Shown here: positions 1 to 10,686 of the stretch, piece by piece
How the letters are laid out: every line of letters begins with the position of its first letter
Numbering within the stretch: position 1 is the stretch's first letter
NCBI GenBank assembly: GCA_010909165.1
Contig: MU008173.1
Coordinates: 682,001 to 746,000 of the forward strand
Length of the DNA stretch: 64,000 nucleotides
Reading direction: 5' to 3'
Source of the DNA: Anthoceros angustus
Taxonomy: Eukaryota; Streptophyta; Anthocerotopsida; Anthocerotales; Anthocerotaceae
The notes under the pieces: model-generated
The model's database searches: none
Told to the model about the DNA's origin: nothing
The model's input: the letters and a program-made list of their open reading frames with translations, nothing else
Translations under genes and position numbers: made by a program

Positions 1-3000
1 AATGCAAGCAGAAGTGGAAGGAAGCAAGAATTGACGCCGTCTGGTCCCGTGCAGGGTGATGCCCAAGTGGGTGGTGTTCCACTCGGTCATGGTGACGGAA
101 CGGTACTACATGCGGGAAGTGAGCAGCATCGAGGCCGGGTGGTTGACAGAAATGGCTGCGCATTTTTTCCACATGCGAAAGCCCAAGCTGCAGCACTAAG
201 TGGAAAGCGTGCGGTGTGCGGTGTGCTGTGGTCCGGGTGCACGCGCACCTGTAGCCACGGTAGGCGGACAGGCAAGCAGCGGCTAGAGGGTCCATAGCTT
301 GCGTGCGGGCTATGATTGCCGGCTGTCATGACGTGTGTTCCAAATCTGTTTCCTCACCTACACAACATTCCGCAAGGGCGATGTGGTCGCTGGATCGCTA
401 GGTTTTTTTTGAATTGTCGAGCAGGCAGGCAGAAGTAGCATGACGTGGGTCCTGCAGGTTGTGTAGAGACCGAGAGGGAAGGGCGGTTGGTGCATGTGCC
501 AAGACATCGAGGCAAGTCCATTGCAGGCTGACGCGGCCGTTCCGTTTGAGGATAACATGGAGCTGCTTGAAATCGCCAGCTGGTGGCCGGGCCCCCGCCT
601 GGCTGGCTCCCTGGCACTGACCGCTCCCTGCGGCTTCTGTCGCTCATGAGACTGCATGCCGCTGCAGTGAAGTGAGATCCATCGTCCTCTTTGTCGCCTG
701 GGGAGGAGGTGGACGGAACGGGGAGGGGCGTGACATTGGGCTGTGGTGAGATTCATCTGGCTGGCCCCCCAACGACATCTGTGTGGGTAGCAGGGCACTG
801 GCCAATGCCGCTGCCGCTGCCGCTATTACTGCCGCTGCCGTTCTCATTTGTAGACTAGGTGTGTGGTGGCAGCTGGCCTGGCCCATTCCGGCCCGGCCTG
901 TGTTTGTGACGAAAGGTAATGATCCCTGTCCGAGGCAGTGCACGCCCTGGCCCCTGGCCCCTGGACCCTGGCCGGGTCCCGACTCCCTGCCTCGTCCCTC
1001 GGCGCACAGCAGTTCGGCCCCACACGGCCCACCTCGCATCCGATGTGTGCAGACTGCGCACTGCAGACGCACAGCACAGCATCGGCGACAGCGAGGTAAC
1101 GCAGTGCTTAGCTGTCGCCGGTGGTCGATGGCCGATGGCGATGGCGGCAGAGGCACAGGCACAGGCACAGGCAGCAGGCAGCAGGCCAGGACGGAACACC
1201 CAACCATGTTGCCACCGCTTCATTTTCCTTTCACGCTTCAAGTTGCGTCTGTCCACAGTAAGTTAAGTGTACCTACTTCCAACATACCGTGTACAGGGCG
1301 CGCTCTGCCAACTATACCGTGAACCGGGGGCGCTATACCTATACCTATACTCATACCTATACGTAAGAAAACAATTATACGAAATCTGGTGGGGCCGGCC
1401 CCGGCCTCGGCTCCCGGCGACGACAGCAACGGCGGTCATCACGTCAAGCCGGAAGGCCGGTGGCCGGTGCCGGTGCCGGTGCCGGGTCCGCGCGGGTGCC
1501 CGGCTGCACCATTAAATGCGCCCGGATGTCGTGGCTTCCCTTCGATTAAAGGGCGCGGGCACGGGCGCATCGAATCCACATTCCGGACCGCGGTCGGCTC
1601 CGCGGCGTACGGCCCGGCCGGCTATCGGGCTCGGCGGGATGGATCGATGGATGACGGATCTGGATCAGGATCAGGATCAAGATCAGCCGACCTTAGCCAG
1701 TTTAACTTAACGCCTGCTGCCTGCTGCCTGCTTTTGCTTTTCCACATCATTGTTTACTGGAATAATCTGGCACACAAATGATGCCATGTGCCTCGCCCTC
1801 CTCGCACCCTCGCACATGGGCAGCCTGGACATGGGCTCTTCGTAGCTACCTACCTGACGCAAGTCACGGAATGGGATGCAACTCTTGCTTTCCTGCTTAT
1901 CATTATTGGTGTGCAACTGTGGAACCCATCACATCCCTTCCTTTCTTTCCTCTACCCCTCTTCCATCGGTGTACATATGTACATGCACCAGCACATGAAG
2001 AAAGCAAAAGCAGCACTCCAAAAGCACAAAAAGTAAGTTTGGGGCTTTATTACTTCCATGCCTCTTTGAGTCAAGTGCATACTTGAACTCAAAAGATCGG
2101 CCTTTTGTTCATCCTTGAACTTCCAACTTCCAATATCATCATTTATGTTGATAACTATGTCCGACAAGGTGGCAGGAAGTGAGGCTTCCTCAATCTACAA
2201 TCAAAGGCTTGAGTGCTAGCATCGTTGGAATTTTGCAGACTTAAAAGACAATACTTTAGCTGCCGTAGTCTCTCTTTACTTGCCACATGTATATGTGATG
2301 AACATGTGGGATAGGAAATTCTTAAGTATGCACAGCAGTTTGCCATATGTATCCTCCACTCGACAGTAGTGTGCCTCTTACTTTTGGCTAGTCTGCTGTC
2401 CCTTCACTCAAATGTGCAGTCCTTCACGAATCCTTGAGGACCTGTACATAGGTTTGCATGATATGTGTGAACATATGTTGGCAAATTTGCAAGGCACGTG
2501 TTGTGTTTCAATAGTACCTTTCACATTGCACAGACCACGCGCTTTGAGAGGACAAGACCAACTACAGTACGTACATATATGTGCATATTGTGCAGAGGGG
2601 ATCCAGGTTACATACGGTACTGTGCGGAGGACAGGATCCTGTTGTGCAAACAAGATCCTACATGTCGTGTGTGGACACACGAGATCGACATCTTACAACG
2701 AAATCCTACGCGTTGTGCGGCTGAGACCATACATATAATTGTACAATGTGGACGACAATGAAACTAGCTGTATACGTACATCTTGTGTGGACGAGACCAA
2801 GTATTGTATGTACGCACAAACCTTTCTTCAGTTTAGATTAGATTCCTGTCGGGCCGCAACTCTTTGTTCTAGATATTTTCAACTTTATTTTCTTGTCCCT
2901 TGTTACACGAATGGAAAATGAGAATGGTGTGTGTGAGTTCACAACATCCTTACCACGTACATATTCTGTCAAAGGCCACATGGAATCCTACCTTATCTAG

Positions 3001-3100
3001 CCTACAATAGGAATCAAGCAAAACTCATCACACAATGGTCACATGGACTATTAAACCTTTGGAGTTTCATGATACCTTTGGAGTTTCATGATAGATTCTC
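1..3100. other. Non-coding region with simple repeats, no gene recognised
   Basis: No open frame here resembles a known protein. The first 1.75 kb is GC-rich and the rest AT-richer. Visible low-complexity tracts are a ctatac hexamer run (about 1333-1362), a ccggtg hexamer run (about 1461-1485), a ggatca hexamer run (about 1656-1686) and a 19-bp direct repeat acctttggagtttcatgat at 3055-3073 and 3074-3092. Open frames in the GC-rich part occur on both strands, as expected from base composition alone. Confidence 0.6.
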
Positions 3101-3589
3101 ATCTTCAAGATCATATTAATTAATGCCTACTTTAATCCCATAAAAGGCCCCGAGACACTCGAAACATGGAACTCGATGAAAAGCCCTTGGTGTACAAGGA
3201 GCCGTATACACAAGACATGGCCAACAACAACCTTCCTGGGAAGTTGGGACTTGAAGGGATGAGGTATGAGTTCATTTCCACGTTTGTCCCCTTCTTGTTG
3301 TTTAATTGAATGGAGGAGGTCCAGGAGGAAAAATCTGGAACACGGCGGTGTGTCCTTTCCCCCATTTCAAAATTGGAATCGAGGAGGCAGTGCAGCCGTA
3401 GCCGCAGCCGCTGCCGCTGCCGCGGCCGCGGCCGCAGCGATATTTTGTTGGTTGGATAAAACGGTGGAGGACAAAACATTTGTGCAAGTAGCGGCGTGCA
3501 GGGCGATGCGAGGGGTCCAGGGGAGCGGCCCGCGCGGACAACGACATGCTGCCCTCCAGCTAGCGGGGCGGAGCGGGGCGGGGCGGAGC

Positions 3590-4085
3590 GGGAAGGGCAA
3601 GGAAGGGAAGGGAAGGGAAGGGAAGGGGTAGGTGTCGCCTGGCCTGACACCTTGCATTATTTTAAGAGATTTTTCACTTGGCGAAGTCACCCGCGGCCGC
3701 GGCTTCGGCCCTGACCCGCTTTTTCACCTTTCCAGCCTTGCCCGCGGCTCGTCCTCGTCTATTGTCACACGTACACCAGACACAAGCGCAGTGTGCAGTG
3801 TGCAGTGTGCAGAGTGCAGCGCGCAGTGCGCAGAGCAGGCCTGGCCGCAAGCACGTACAGCAGAGCAGCGACGCTCCACCCACCCCATGTTCCCCCGTTC
3901 CCTCCTTCCCTCCTTCCCTCCTTCCCTCCTTTTCTTTTCCCTTGTTACTTCGCTTCACCGCGCTTTTACTTTACCCCACCCGGTGCCGTTGCTTCAGGTG
4001 AAAAAGCCAAAGCCTGCCCTCGGGTTACCAGCAGCCAGGCAGGCCAGGCCAGGCCAGGCCATGCCAGGCCAGGCCAGGCCAAGCC
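3590..4085. repeat. Cluster of low-complexity tracts
   Basis: Three short-period tracts lie close together: a ggaag-type purine run at about 3590-3628, a cttccctc pyrimidine run at about 3899-3931 and an aggcc run at about 4034-4082. A GCN/GCC-rich stretch at 3390-3440 is similar in kind. No coding function is supported. Confidence 0.8.
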
Positions 4086-4379
4086 GCAGGCGGTAAATGC
4101 CAGATCCGGAATCTGGATCTGGCTGGCTGCAGGGCTGCGGAGCCGCAGCCCGCAGCGGCGGGCGTGGTATGCGTATGTATGCTGCACTACGCATACGCAA
4201 GGAGTTTAAAAATGTTTGACTTGAGGGCAAGGTGAAAACGGCCGCTTCCCCTGGCGCCAAGTGAAAGCTGTCATACGCGCGGACTGGGGACTGGACTCAT
4301 CACTGGAGTCCTGGAGTCCGGACTGGAGCCTCATGAGGCAGAAATAAAACAAAAATAAAAAGGTGTGGGGGCACACCTT

Positions 4380-5438
4380 CTCTCTCATCACATCAAATCG
4401 CACACTCTCTCTCTTCCCCGAAGGCCGGGGGCCAGCAAGCAGCGAGCAGCGGCGGCGAGAGGGCAGTGCAAGGTGCAGTGCCAGTGCGACTGCGAGAGCT
4501 AAGCCGAGCTCCTCTCCTCCTGTTGCTCCGCTCAGCTCGGGTGCCATCTCCCATTCCATCTGGATTCCGCGCGGGTCGGCTGCCGCGCACTCCATCCCGC
4601 ATCTCTGCCTTTGAAGTGGCCTTGCACTGCCACGGTCGGCCTCCCTCGCCGACTGCCTACTGCCTACCGCCTTTGCCCGCACAGCTGCAGCTGCAGCTGC
4701 GCAGCCAGGTGCAAGGTGGCTTGGCTAGCTGGCGCGCCCCCTTCTCCCGCTGCCCTCCTTGCTCACGCCAACGCACTCGGCCCCACTGCTCTCACGATCG
4801 CCTCTCTCCCCTCTCTTATCACTCTCCTGTTTGTTTCCCATTCCCCGCGCCCGCGCCTGCAGGAGCACACAGTCCGCTCCCTTTCCCTCCCCCTCTCCTG
4901 GCTACTAGCGCTTCCCCCCTTCCTCCCTCGATTCACTAATTGGTCCAAATTCCGGGAGAGGCAAGCGGCAAGCGGCCGGCGGCAATCGGATCTCTCCCTC
5001 CCTCCCTCCTGCCGCGCCTCCACTCCTCCAGTCGGCGCTGCACTGCACCACCTCCAGCCAGGTGAGTTGAGATAGTGCGTGCGTGCCGCTCCTGCTCCTG
5101 TCCCAGGACGTGGCTTGTTGCCTCTTGCCTTCTGCTGTGCATGTCCGTGCCAGATCGCCCCTGTTTTTTCCCCGCTTTAGCTCAGCGCCTGCGTCCGCCG
5201 CTCCTACTTTGTCAATTGGCAGCAGCTGGCCACGCCACTCCCGCCTCCCGCCCTCCCGCCTCCAGCTACTGGAAGGAAGCGAGGAAGAGGAAGCGAGGAA
5301 TTCATCACTCCGGGCCTCACGTCTCTCTTCCCTTTTTCTTTTCGGCTTTGTCTTCTGCAGATTGCGCCGCGCCTCTCCTCCCCCCCCTTCCCCCCTCCGC
5401 TCCGCGCACAGCGGTCTGCTTGAGCGCCACCTTCTGCA
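4380..5438 (+). promoter_or_regulatory. Pyrimidine-rich promoter and 5' leader of the PCaP gene, with leader intron
   Basis: This kilobase is strongly CT-rich and carries no recognisable coding sequence. A good splice donor (ccag|gtgagt, intron from 5062) and a good acceptor after a pyrimidine tract (tcttctgcag, ending 5360) suggest a 299-bp intron in the 5' untranslated leader, 78 bases before the ATG at 5439. Leader introns are common in highly expressed plant genes. The transcription start was not located. Confidence 0.5.
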
Positions 5439-6469
5439 ATGGCTGCCATTTGGAAGACCAAGGTGCTGCCCAAGATTAAGAAGATCTTCTCCACCGACAA
5501 GAAGAAAGCTCTCATCCAGACCAAGCTCTTCGAGAAGGAGAAGGTATAGATCTCGTCCTTCCCCACGCCCTCCTATGCTGTTTCTGCGGCCAGTCTGGCT
5601 GCCCGTTCCTTTTCTTTTTTTTTCCCTCCTCATTCGTCGTCTCATGCCACCGCCTGCAGGGAGGTATCGACACCGAGGTCGAAGAGAAGAAGCCGGAGCT
5701 TCAGCCCAAGCTCCTGGAGCTCTTCGAGGCAGCTGACCCCGAGACCAAGGTAACGTCTTCCCTCCCTGCTCGACTACCTCTGCTCTCACACCTCCATCTC
5801 CGCTCATTCAGCGTCCCAGAGCTCATTTGTTTCGTCTGGGATGGGATCTGTTGTGCCACCTGCAGGCGCTGCTGCAGTCGCCGACGGAAGCCGCTGTGAA
5901 AGAGAAGGCCGAGGCAACAGCCAAGCTCCTCAAGGATCTCGCAGAGAAAGGTAGTCATTCATTCCTGTACCTGTGGCGCCCCGTCCCTTCCCACCGGCTT
6001 AGGATTGCCTTCAACTTTGCTGCAGATCTGACAAGTGAACGGCTGTGCTGCAGGATTCCCCGGAGCTCAGCTGCTGAGTGATGCGGTGGCCAAGGTGGGC
6101 GTAGCATCTCTGGCCGGGCCGATCACGTGGCTGCTGCAGAAGGTGAGCACATTCCTGCCGCCGGCGCCCACCCCTCCTCCCGCGGCCAGCAAGGAGATTG
6201 AAGTACCTGCCTCCACCGAGAAGCCCGAGGAGGTGGCTGCCGTGACTGCTGCCACCCAGGAGGTCATTGCGAGCACCACAGCGCCGGAGGTTGTCCCTGA
6301 AGCTCCCAAGGCCCCAGAGCCTGCTGCCGCCACCCCGGACCCGACGCCGGCACCAACTCCAGCATCGGAAGCACCCGCCGCCCCGGCCCCGGCGCCAGCA
6401 GATCCCACCCCAGCTCCGGCCCCGGCTGCCGCCGCGCCGCCGGCTCCGACTCCCGCTCCGGCACCTTGA
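5439..6469 (+). CDS. Plasma-membrane-associated cation-binding protein (PCaP/DREPP family)
   Basis: DREPP/PCaP proteins are plant-specific peripheral membrane proteins that bind calcium, phosphoinositides and calmodulin at the plasma membrane. The frame joins 5439-5543, 5660-5749, 5866-5950 and 6054-6469, all with GT/AG borders, giving 231 residues. The N-terminus carries the family signature (MAAIWKTKVLPKIKKIF, then VEEKKPELQPKLLELFEA), followed by the FPG motif and an AGPITW segment (about residues 95-115). From about residue 120 the protein is a Pro/Ala/Glu tail ending in repeated PAP units, whereas the family tail is usually Glu/Lys-rich. Residue 2 is Ala, so the Gly-2 N-myristoylation site of the Arabidopsis protein is absent; membrane attachment would rest on the basic N-terminus. 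A paralogue with the same internal intron positions lies at 12628-13394. Confidence 0.88.
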
Positions 6470-7620
6470 TCTTGTCTCTGGCCGTCTCCGCCATCTGCCG
6501 GTCCTCAGGAGCTCCCAATCTGTGAGGAAGAAAACATGGAGGAGAAGGAAGTACGCCTTGCTTGGCAGCGCAGCTTGGGTGGATGGATGGAAGGATATGT
6601 GTAAGGGAATTCATAGCCCACGACTACCTGCCTCCCCGGTGGAGCTCCTGGGGAGGGAGTTTGTGGTTGTGGAATCATGTCTTCATGAATGACCTTGTCG
6701 CTTGCTTGCTGCTGCTGCTGCTGCATGGCTTAGCTGAGATTTAAGGACTCATCCGTATCCCAGCTGCCTGTAACTGTATGTCGTCTGTGTTACCGTCCGT
6801 CTGCTGCCTGCTAGCACTGCTTAGCCTCGCCCTGCTGCTCTCGTTTGTGTTTACGTAGTAATCGTGTGCTGTGTCTGTGTGTCTCCGTGCATACATGGCA
6901 TCTAGCCTTAGCCCGATGAATGTGCATAAGACCAAGGATTACCGAGGCCAGCAGAGCAGGCAGCCTTGCCTGGCTTGCCAACTGTTAGAATTCATAAGGG
7001 GTGTGAAGCTAGCTAAACACATACCTCGCGTACTACCATAGTGAGTATGATTCTTGGGCGTCTTCAGATGCCGTAGGACCCGTATTTTTTTCTCACTTCA
7101 AACACCTAGACCATTTTTTTTTGTTACAAGCATTTGATGCCGCACATATGCCAAGGCCTTTCCGGCAATGCCACCATTACTGTCGGAATCCGCGTTCCTG
7201 CCCCGGCTGCTCTGCTGGCCGAACTGTGGTTATCACAGCCCCTTCTATCGGGCTGGCAGACAAGAAAAATATGACTTCTCACCTTCTGCATGCCTCCTGC
7301 ACCCGGTGTCCGACCTCCGGCATTCTACCTGAGCGACAAAGCACGCCCACCCGGTCGGTGTACTGGAAATTGGAATTCCAAGGCAATTGGAACTTGCAAG
7401 CGTGAGCTCTGAGTTTAACCCAGCCTTACACCCCTGGTTCGTCTGAACTTGACTGCACGCCTAGCTGTTGATGGAAGGTACTTTGCTCGCTGCCAAATTA
7501 TGGTTGCTCTGTCCTCGTAAGAACAGCTTGCCTTCGCAGCAGAGAACTAGTGCCGAAAGTACAACAACAAGCTGTATCCATGCAGTAGCTTGACCAGCCA
7601 GATCCTGCGGAGCTGTGAGA

Positions 7621-9300
7621 ATGACGGCGCCGCCTATGGGAGATGGATTAGGGTTGTCAGCCATGGGATCGGCCAGGACTCGGCACAGCATATCGGGGAG
7701 CTTGCTTGGGGGCACAAGAGACCGCCCGCCGTCTCCTCAAAGCACCACTCGTCCTACTTCTTCTCGAAGCAACTGCAGCATAAGGCCGAGCACCCCCGGA
7801 GGAAGCCTTGCACTACATCCAGAGGTCAAGGTACAAAGCAGGCCGGTAACTCAGCAAGGCATGGTGAGCATTCGCCCCGCGGTGCAAGGTCCTGGTAGAC
7901 AGATCATGGACAAGTCGTACTATTTGGCCAAATTGAGGAGCAAGAAGCAAGAGCTTCAATCAGAGATCGATCTCATGACAGAAGAAATTGACCGGTTTCA
8001 AAAACGTGCTCCTGGATTCGCTCAGCTGCAACAGAAGCAAGATGTATTGCAGCAGGAAGTGATGGCATTGAAGGCACAAATTCGTGACTATAACATGGCA
8101 TTGGAGAAGATAGAATCAGGAATGGAGGTCAGTGAGATAGAGGATGCAGCTAGAGGATTGCAAGCAAGCAATGATCTAAGGAGAGGAAAGTTAGAGCAGT
8201 TGTTTGCCAAAAGGACTTCCGAGGAAGAAGAGGCAAGACGTGTCACAGAGAAAGTGAAACTGCTGGAGGCGGACCTCCAAGGACGATTCAGCCGAGAGTC
8301 CCTCGAAACAAGAGAATATTTCAAGGATATGGAAGCCGAGAAATCAAAACTCGCAAATGAAGTTGAACAACTCGAGGCTGAACTTGAGGAATTGAATGCC
8401 TGTCTTGAAAACCAAGCTACCAAATGTCCCTTGATGAATCCCGACATAGCGCCGCCGAGTAGCCAGTTAGATGCTAGGGAAGCTTTGTTGAACAAGATAA
8501 GACAACAGAACGCAGAAATCGCAGAAGTCGAGGGTCACTGCAAAGCGGTGGATATAGAGATCAAGATGCTTCAAGATAAAATCGTTGAAGCGAACAAGAG
8601 CCTGTATGATATGAGAGGAGGTAAAGCAGAGAAATTTATTGAAATGCAACATAAAGAGAAAATTATGCAAGAATTCATTGATAACTATGACTTGGTGAGA
8701 CAAAATAAAGAGAATGAAACTGCACAAATACAGCAGCAGATACTTGCATGTTTGGAACAAATTACTTGTAACATAAACCTCAATGACCAATTTGGTGCGG
8801 GTTCTGAGCTCATGCTACAAAGCCCGAAGGATTTGCAATCAAAATTGAACCAACAAAGATTAGAACTTCAACAACTTGAAGAGTTAGAAAGCAATATTGA
8901 TGGTGAAACTTTGGAAATAAAGAAAAATATTCAAACAATCCAACATGATTTGGAAAGTTCAAAACAATCAAATTCTCAAAGTCAACAAGATGTAAAACTT
9001 TTGAATCTTGAAGTTGAGAAGAGGACATTAGAAGAACAAAGAAGACTTGTACAATTACAAATTCAGGAACAAAAAGAAAAAATTAACCTCATGAAAAAGA
9101 AACTAAGTAGTAGTAAGGAAATAAGTACAAGTTTGGAAGATTTGAATAAAAGAATTGTAATTCTTGAAGAAACTAACAGTAGAGTAAAAGAAGAAGTAGA
9201 ACATAAAGAGCGCCAAAATAGCTACAAACCAATTGTTGAAAATCTTAGGTTTATGGTAGGAAGATTGAATGATGTGATAAAAATGACTATCATATCTTAG
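7621..9300 (+). CDS. IFT74: Intraflagellar transport protein 74 (IFT-B core subunit)
   Basis: IFT74 pairs with IFT81 in the IFT-B complex that carries tubulin and other cargo into growing flagella; in plants it is kept only where sperm are motile. The frame has no intron and encodes 559 residues, close to the family's roughly 600. The basic Ser/Pro/Thr-rich N-terminus runs into the diagnostic RPVTQQG...GPGRQIMDKSYYL..LRSK block (about residues 75-110). The rest is almost continuous coiled coil, ending in the conserved YKPI motif near the C-terminus. The ATG at 7621 is the first in frame; 7633 or later is possible. GC content falls sharply at about 8640, leaving the last third AT-rich. That third is duplicated immediately downstream. 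Other IFT74 genes usually have many introns, so this may be a retrocopy that serves as the gene. Confidence 0.9.
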   Translation: MTAPPMGDGLGLSAMGSARTRHSISGSLLGGTRDRPPSPQSTTRPTSSRSNCSIRPSTPGGSLALHPEVKVQSRPVTQQGMVSIRPAVQGPGRQIMDKSYYLAKLRSKKQELQSEIDLMTEEIDRFQKRAPGFAQLQQKQDVLQQEVMALKAQIRDYNMALEKIESGMEVSEIEDAARGLQASNDLRRGKLEQLFAKRTSEEEEARRVTEKVKLLEADLQGRFSRESLETREYFKDMEAEKSKLANEVEQLEAELEELNACLENQATKCPLMNPDIAPPSSQLDAREALLNKIRQQNAEIAEVEGHCKAVDIEIKMLQDKIVEANKSLYDMRGGKAEKFIEMQHKEKIMQEFIDNYDLVRQNKENETAQIQQQILACLEQITCNINLNDQFGAGSELMLQSPKDLQSKLNQQRLELQQLEELESNIDGETLEIKKNIQTIQHDLESSKQSNSQSQQDVKLLNLEVEKRTLEEQRRLVQLQIQEQKEKINLMKKKLSSSKEISTSLEDLNKRIVILEETNSRVKEEVEHKERQNSYKPIVENLRFMVGRLNDVIKMTIIS

Positions 9301-10322
9301 AATAAATTGAAAAAAGACTACCATTTTGATTATTTGAAAAAAAACTAAATAGGTACCTAAAGATACTCCGTTCTTTTTTGCGGATAGGTAACTTGAAAAA
9401 TTTAGATGGTCCAACGATCTCTTGACCTCCTGCTTTGTGTCATTTTAACTTGAAAAGCGAACAAGAGCCTGTATGATATGAGAGGAGGTAAAGCAGAGAA
9501 ATTTATTGAAATGCAACATAAAGAGAAAATTATGCAAGAATTCATTGATAACTATGACTTGGTGAGACAAAATAAAGAGAATGAAACTGCACAAATACAG
9601 CAGCAGATACTTGCATGTTTGGAACAAATTACTTGTAACATAAACCTCAATGACCAATTTGGTGCGGGTTCTGAGCTCATGCTACAAAGCCCGAAGGATT
9701 TGCAATCAAAATTGAACCAACAAAGATTAGAACTTCAACAACTTGAAGAGTTAGAAAGCAATATTGATGGTGAAACTTTGGAAATAAAGAAAAATATTCA
9801 AACAATCCAACATGATTTGGAAAGTTCAAAACAATCAAATTCTCAAAGTCAACAAGATGTAAAACTTTTGAATCTTGAAGTTGAGAAGAGGACATTAGAA
9901 GAACAAAGAAGACTTGTACAATTACAAATTCAGAACAAAAGAAAAAATTAACCTCATGAAAAAGAAACTAAGTAGTAGTAAGGAAATAAGTACAAGTTTG
10001 GAAGATTTGAATAAAAGAATTGTAATTCTTGAAGAAACTAACAGTAGAGTAAAAGAAGAAGTAGAACATAAAGAAAATAGCTACAAACCAATTGTTGAAA
10101 ATCTTAGGTTTATGGTAGGAAGATTGAATGATGTGATAAAAATGACTATCATATCTTAGAATAAATTGAAAAAAGACTACCATTTTGATTATTTGAAAAA
10201 AAACTAAATAGGTACCTAAAGATACTCCGTTCTTTTTTGCGGATAGGTAACTTGAAAAATTTAGATGGTCCAACGTATCTCTTGACCTCCTGCTGTTTCG
10301 CGGTCATTTTAACTTGAAAAGC
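8588..10322 (+). repeat. Tandem duplication of the IFT74 3' end, two units of about 867 bp
   Basis: Unit 1 (8588-9454) and unit 2 (9455 to about 10322) are nearly identical. They run from inside the IFT74 coiled coil, through the stop codon, into about 155 bp of 3' flank. The junction falls at a shared AAGCG found both at the unit start and just after unit 2. Differences are small: two single-base losses near 9934-9945, a six-base loss at about 10074, one inserted base near 10276 and a scrambled stretch near 10295-10305. Confidence 0.92.
9478..10159 (+). pseudogene. Truncated IFT74 3' copy
   Basis: This is the coding part of the second unit of the IFT74 tandem duplication. It starts in the middle of the coiled coil with no promoter or N-terminus, and small deletions near 9934-9945 move it out of frame (the first frame ends at 9951). 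The original C-terminal frame resumes and stops at 10159. A six-base in-frame loss removes two residues before the YKPI motif. It cannot encode a working IFT74. If the duplication is an assembly error, this feature does not exist in the plant. Confidence 0.85.
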
Positions 10323-10686
10323 GGAACACTTGTGTCCTTTGAAAGCTTTGACTCTGAAGAGACTTTGCTTCACTTGAGCATTAGAATTCCAGCAAGCCAT
10401 AAGCCCACTCACATTTCAAGCACAAAATGCTGGAAGTGGAATTAACTTGAAATTGAGAATATGTTTGTTTATTCAGTACATAGTTATTAGAACATGGCAG
10501 CACAATCACAATCAAGATTTTTTTTCACTTGAAAATTCTAGAAAAACATCAAAAGCATTAGAAAAGCAGGCATAGTTCTTAAAGCACAATTGAATGAAAG
10601 TTGAATTAACTACAAATTGAGGCTATGTTTTCTAAATCAATATAAATTGCTTGTAACTATGGCTGAACAATTAGAGCACTCAGAAT

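Noticed and set aside
644-1322. Long overlapping open frames on both strands in the GC-rich first kilobase
   Set aside because: All frames are Pro/Arg/Ala-rich, have no domain, and overlap on both strands, as expected from high GC content.
4206-5807. Minus-strand frames of 158 and 300 codons across the PCaP leader and first exons
   Set aside because: They are antisense to a well-supported spliced gene and CT-rich leader, and their Arg/Gly/Glu content mirrors the pyrimidine bias.
8088-9414. Minus-strand frames antisense to IFT74 with hydrophobic segments
   Set aside because: Coiled-coil coding sequence read backwards gives Leu/Phe/Ser-rich frames; they have no independent support and recur in the duplicated copy for the same reason.
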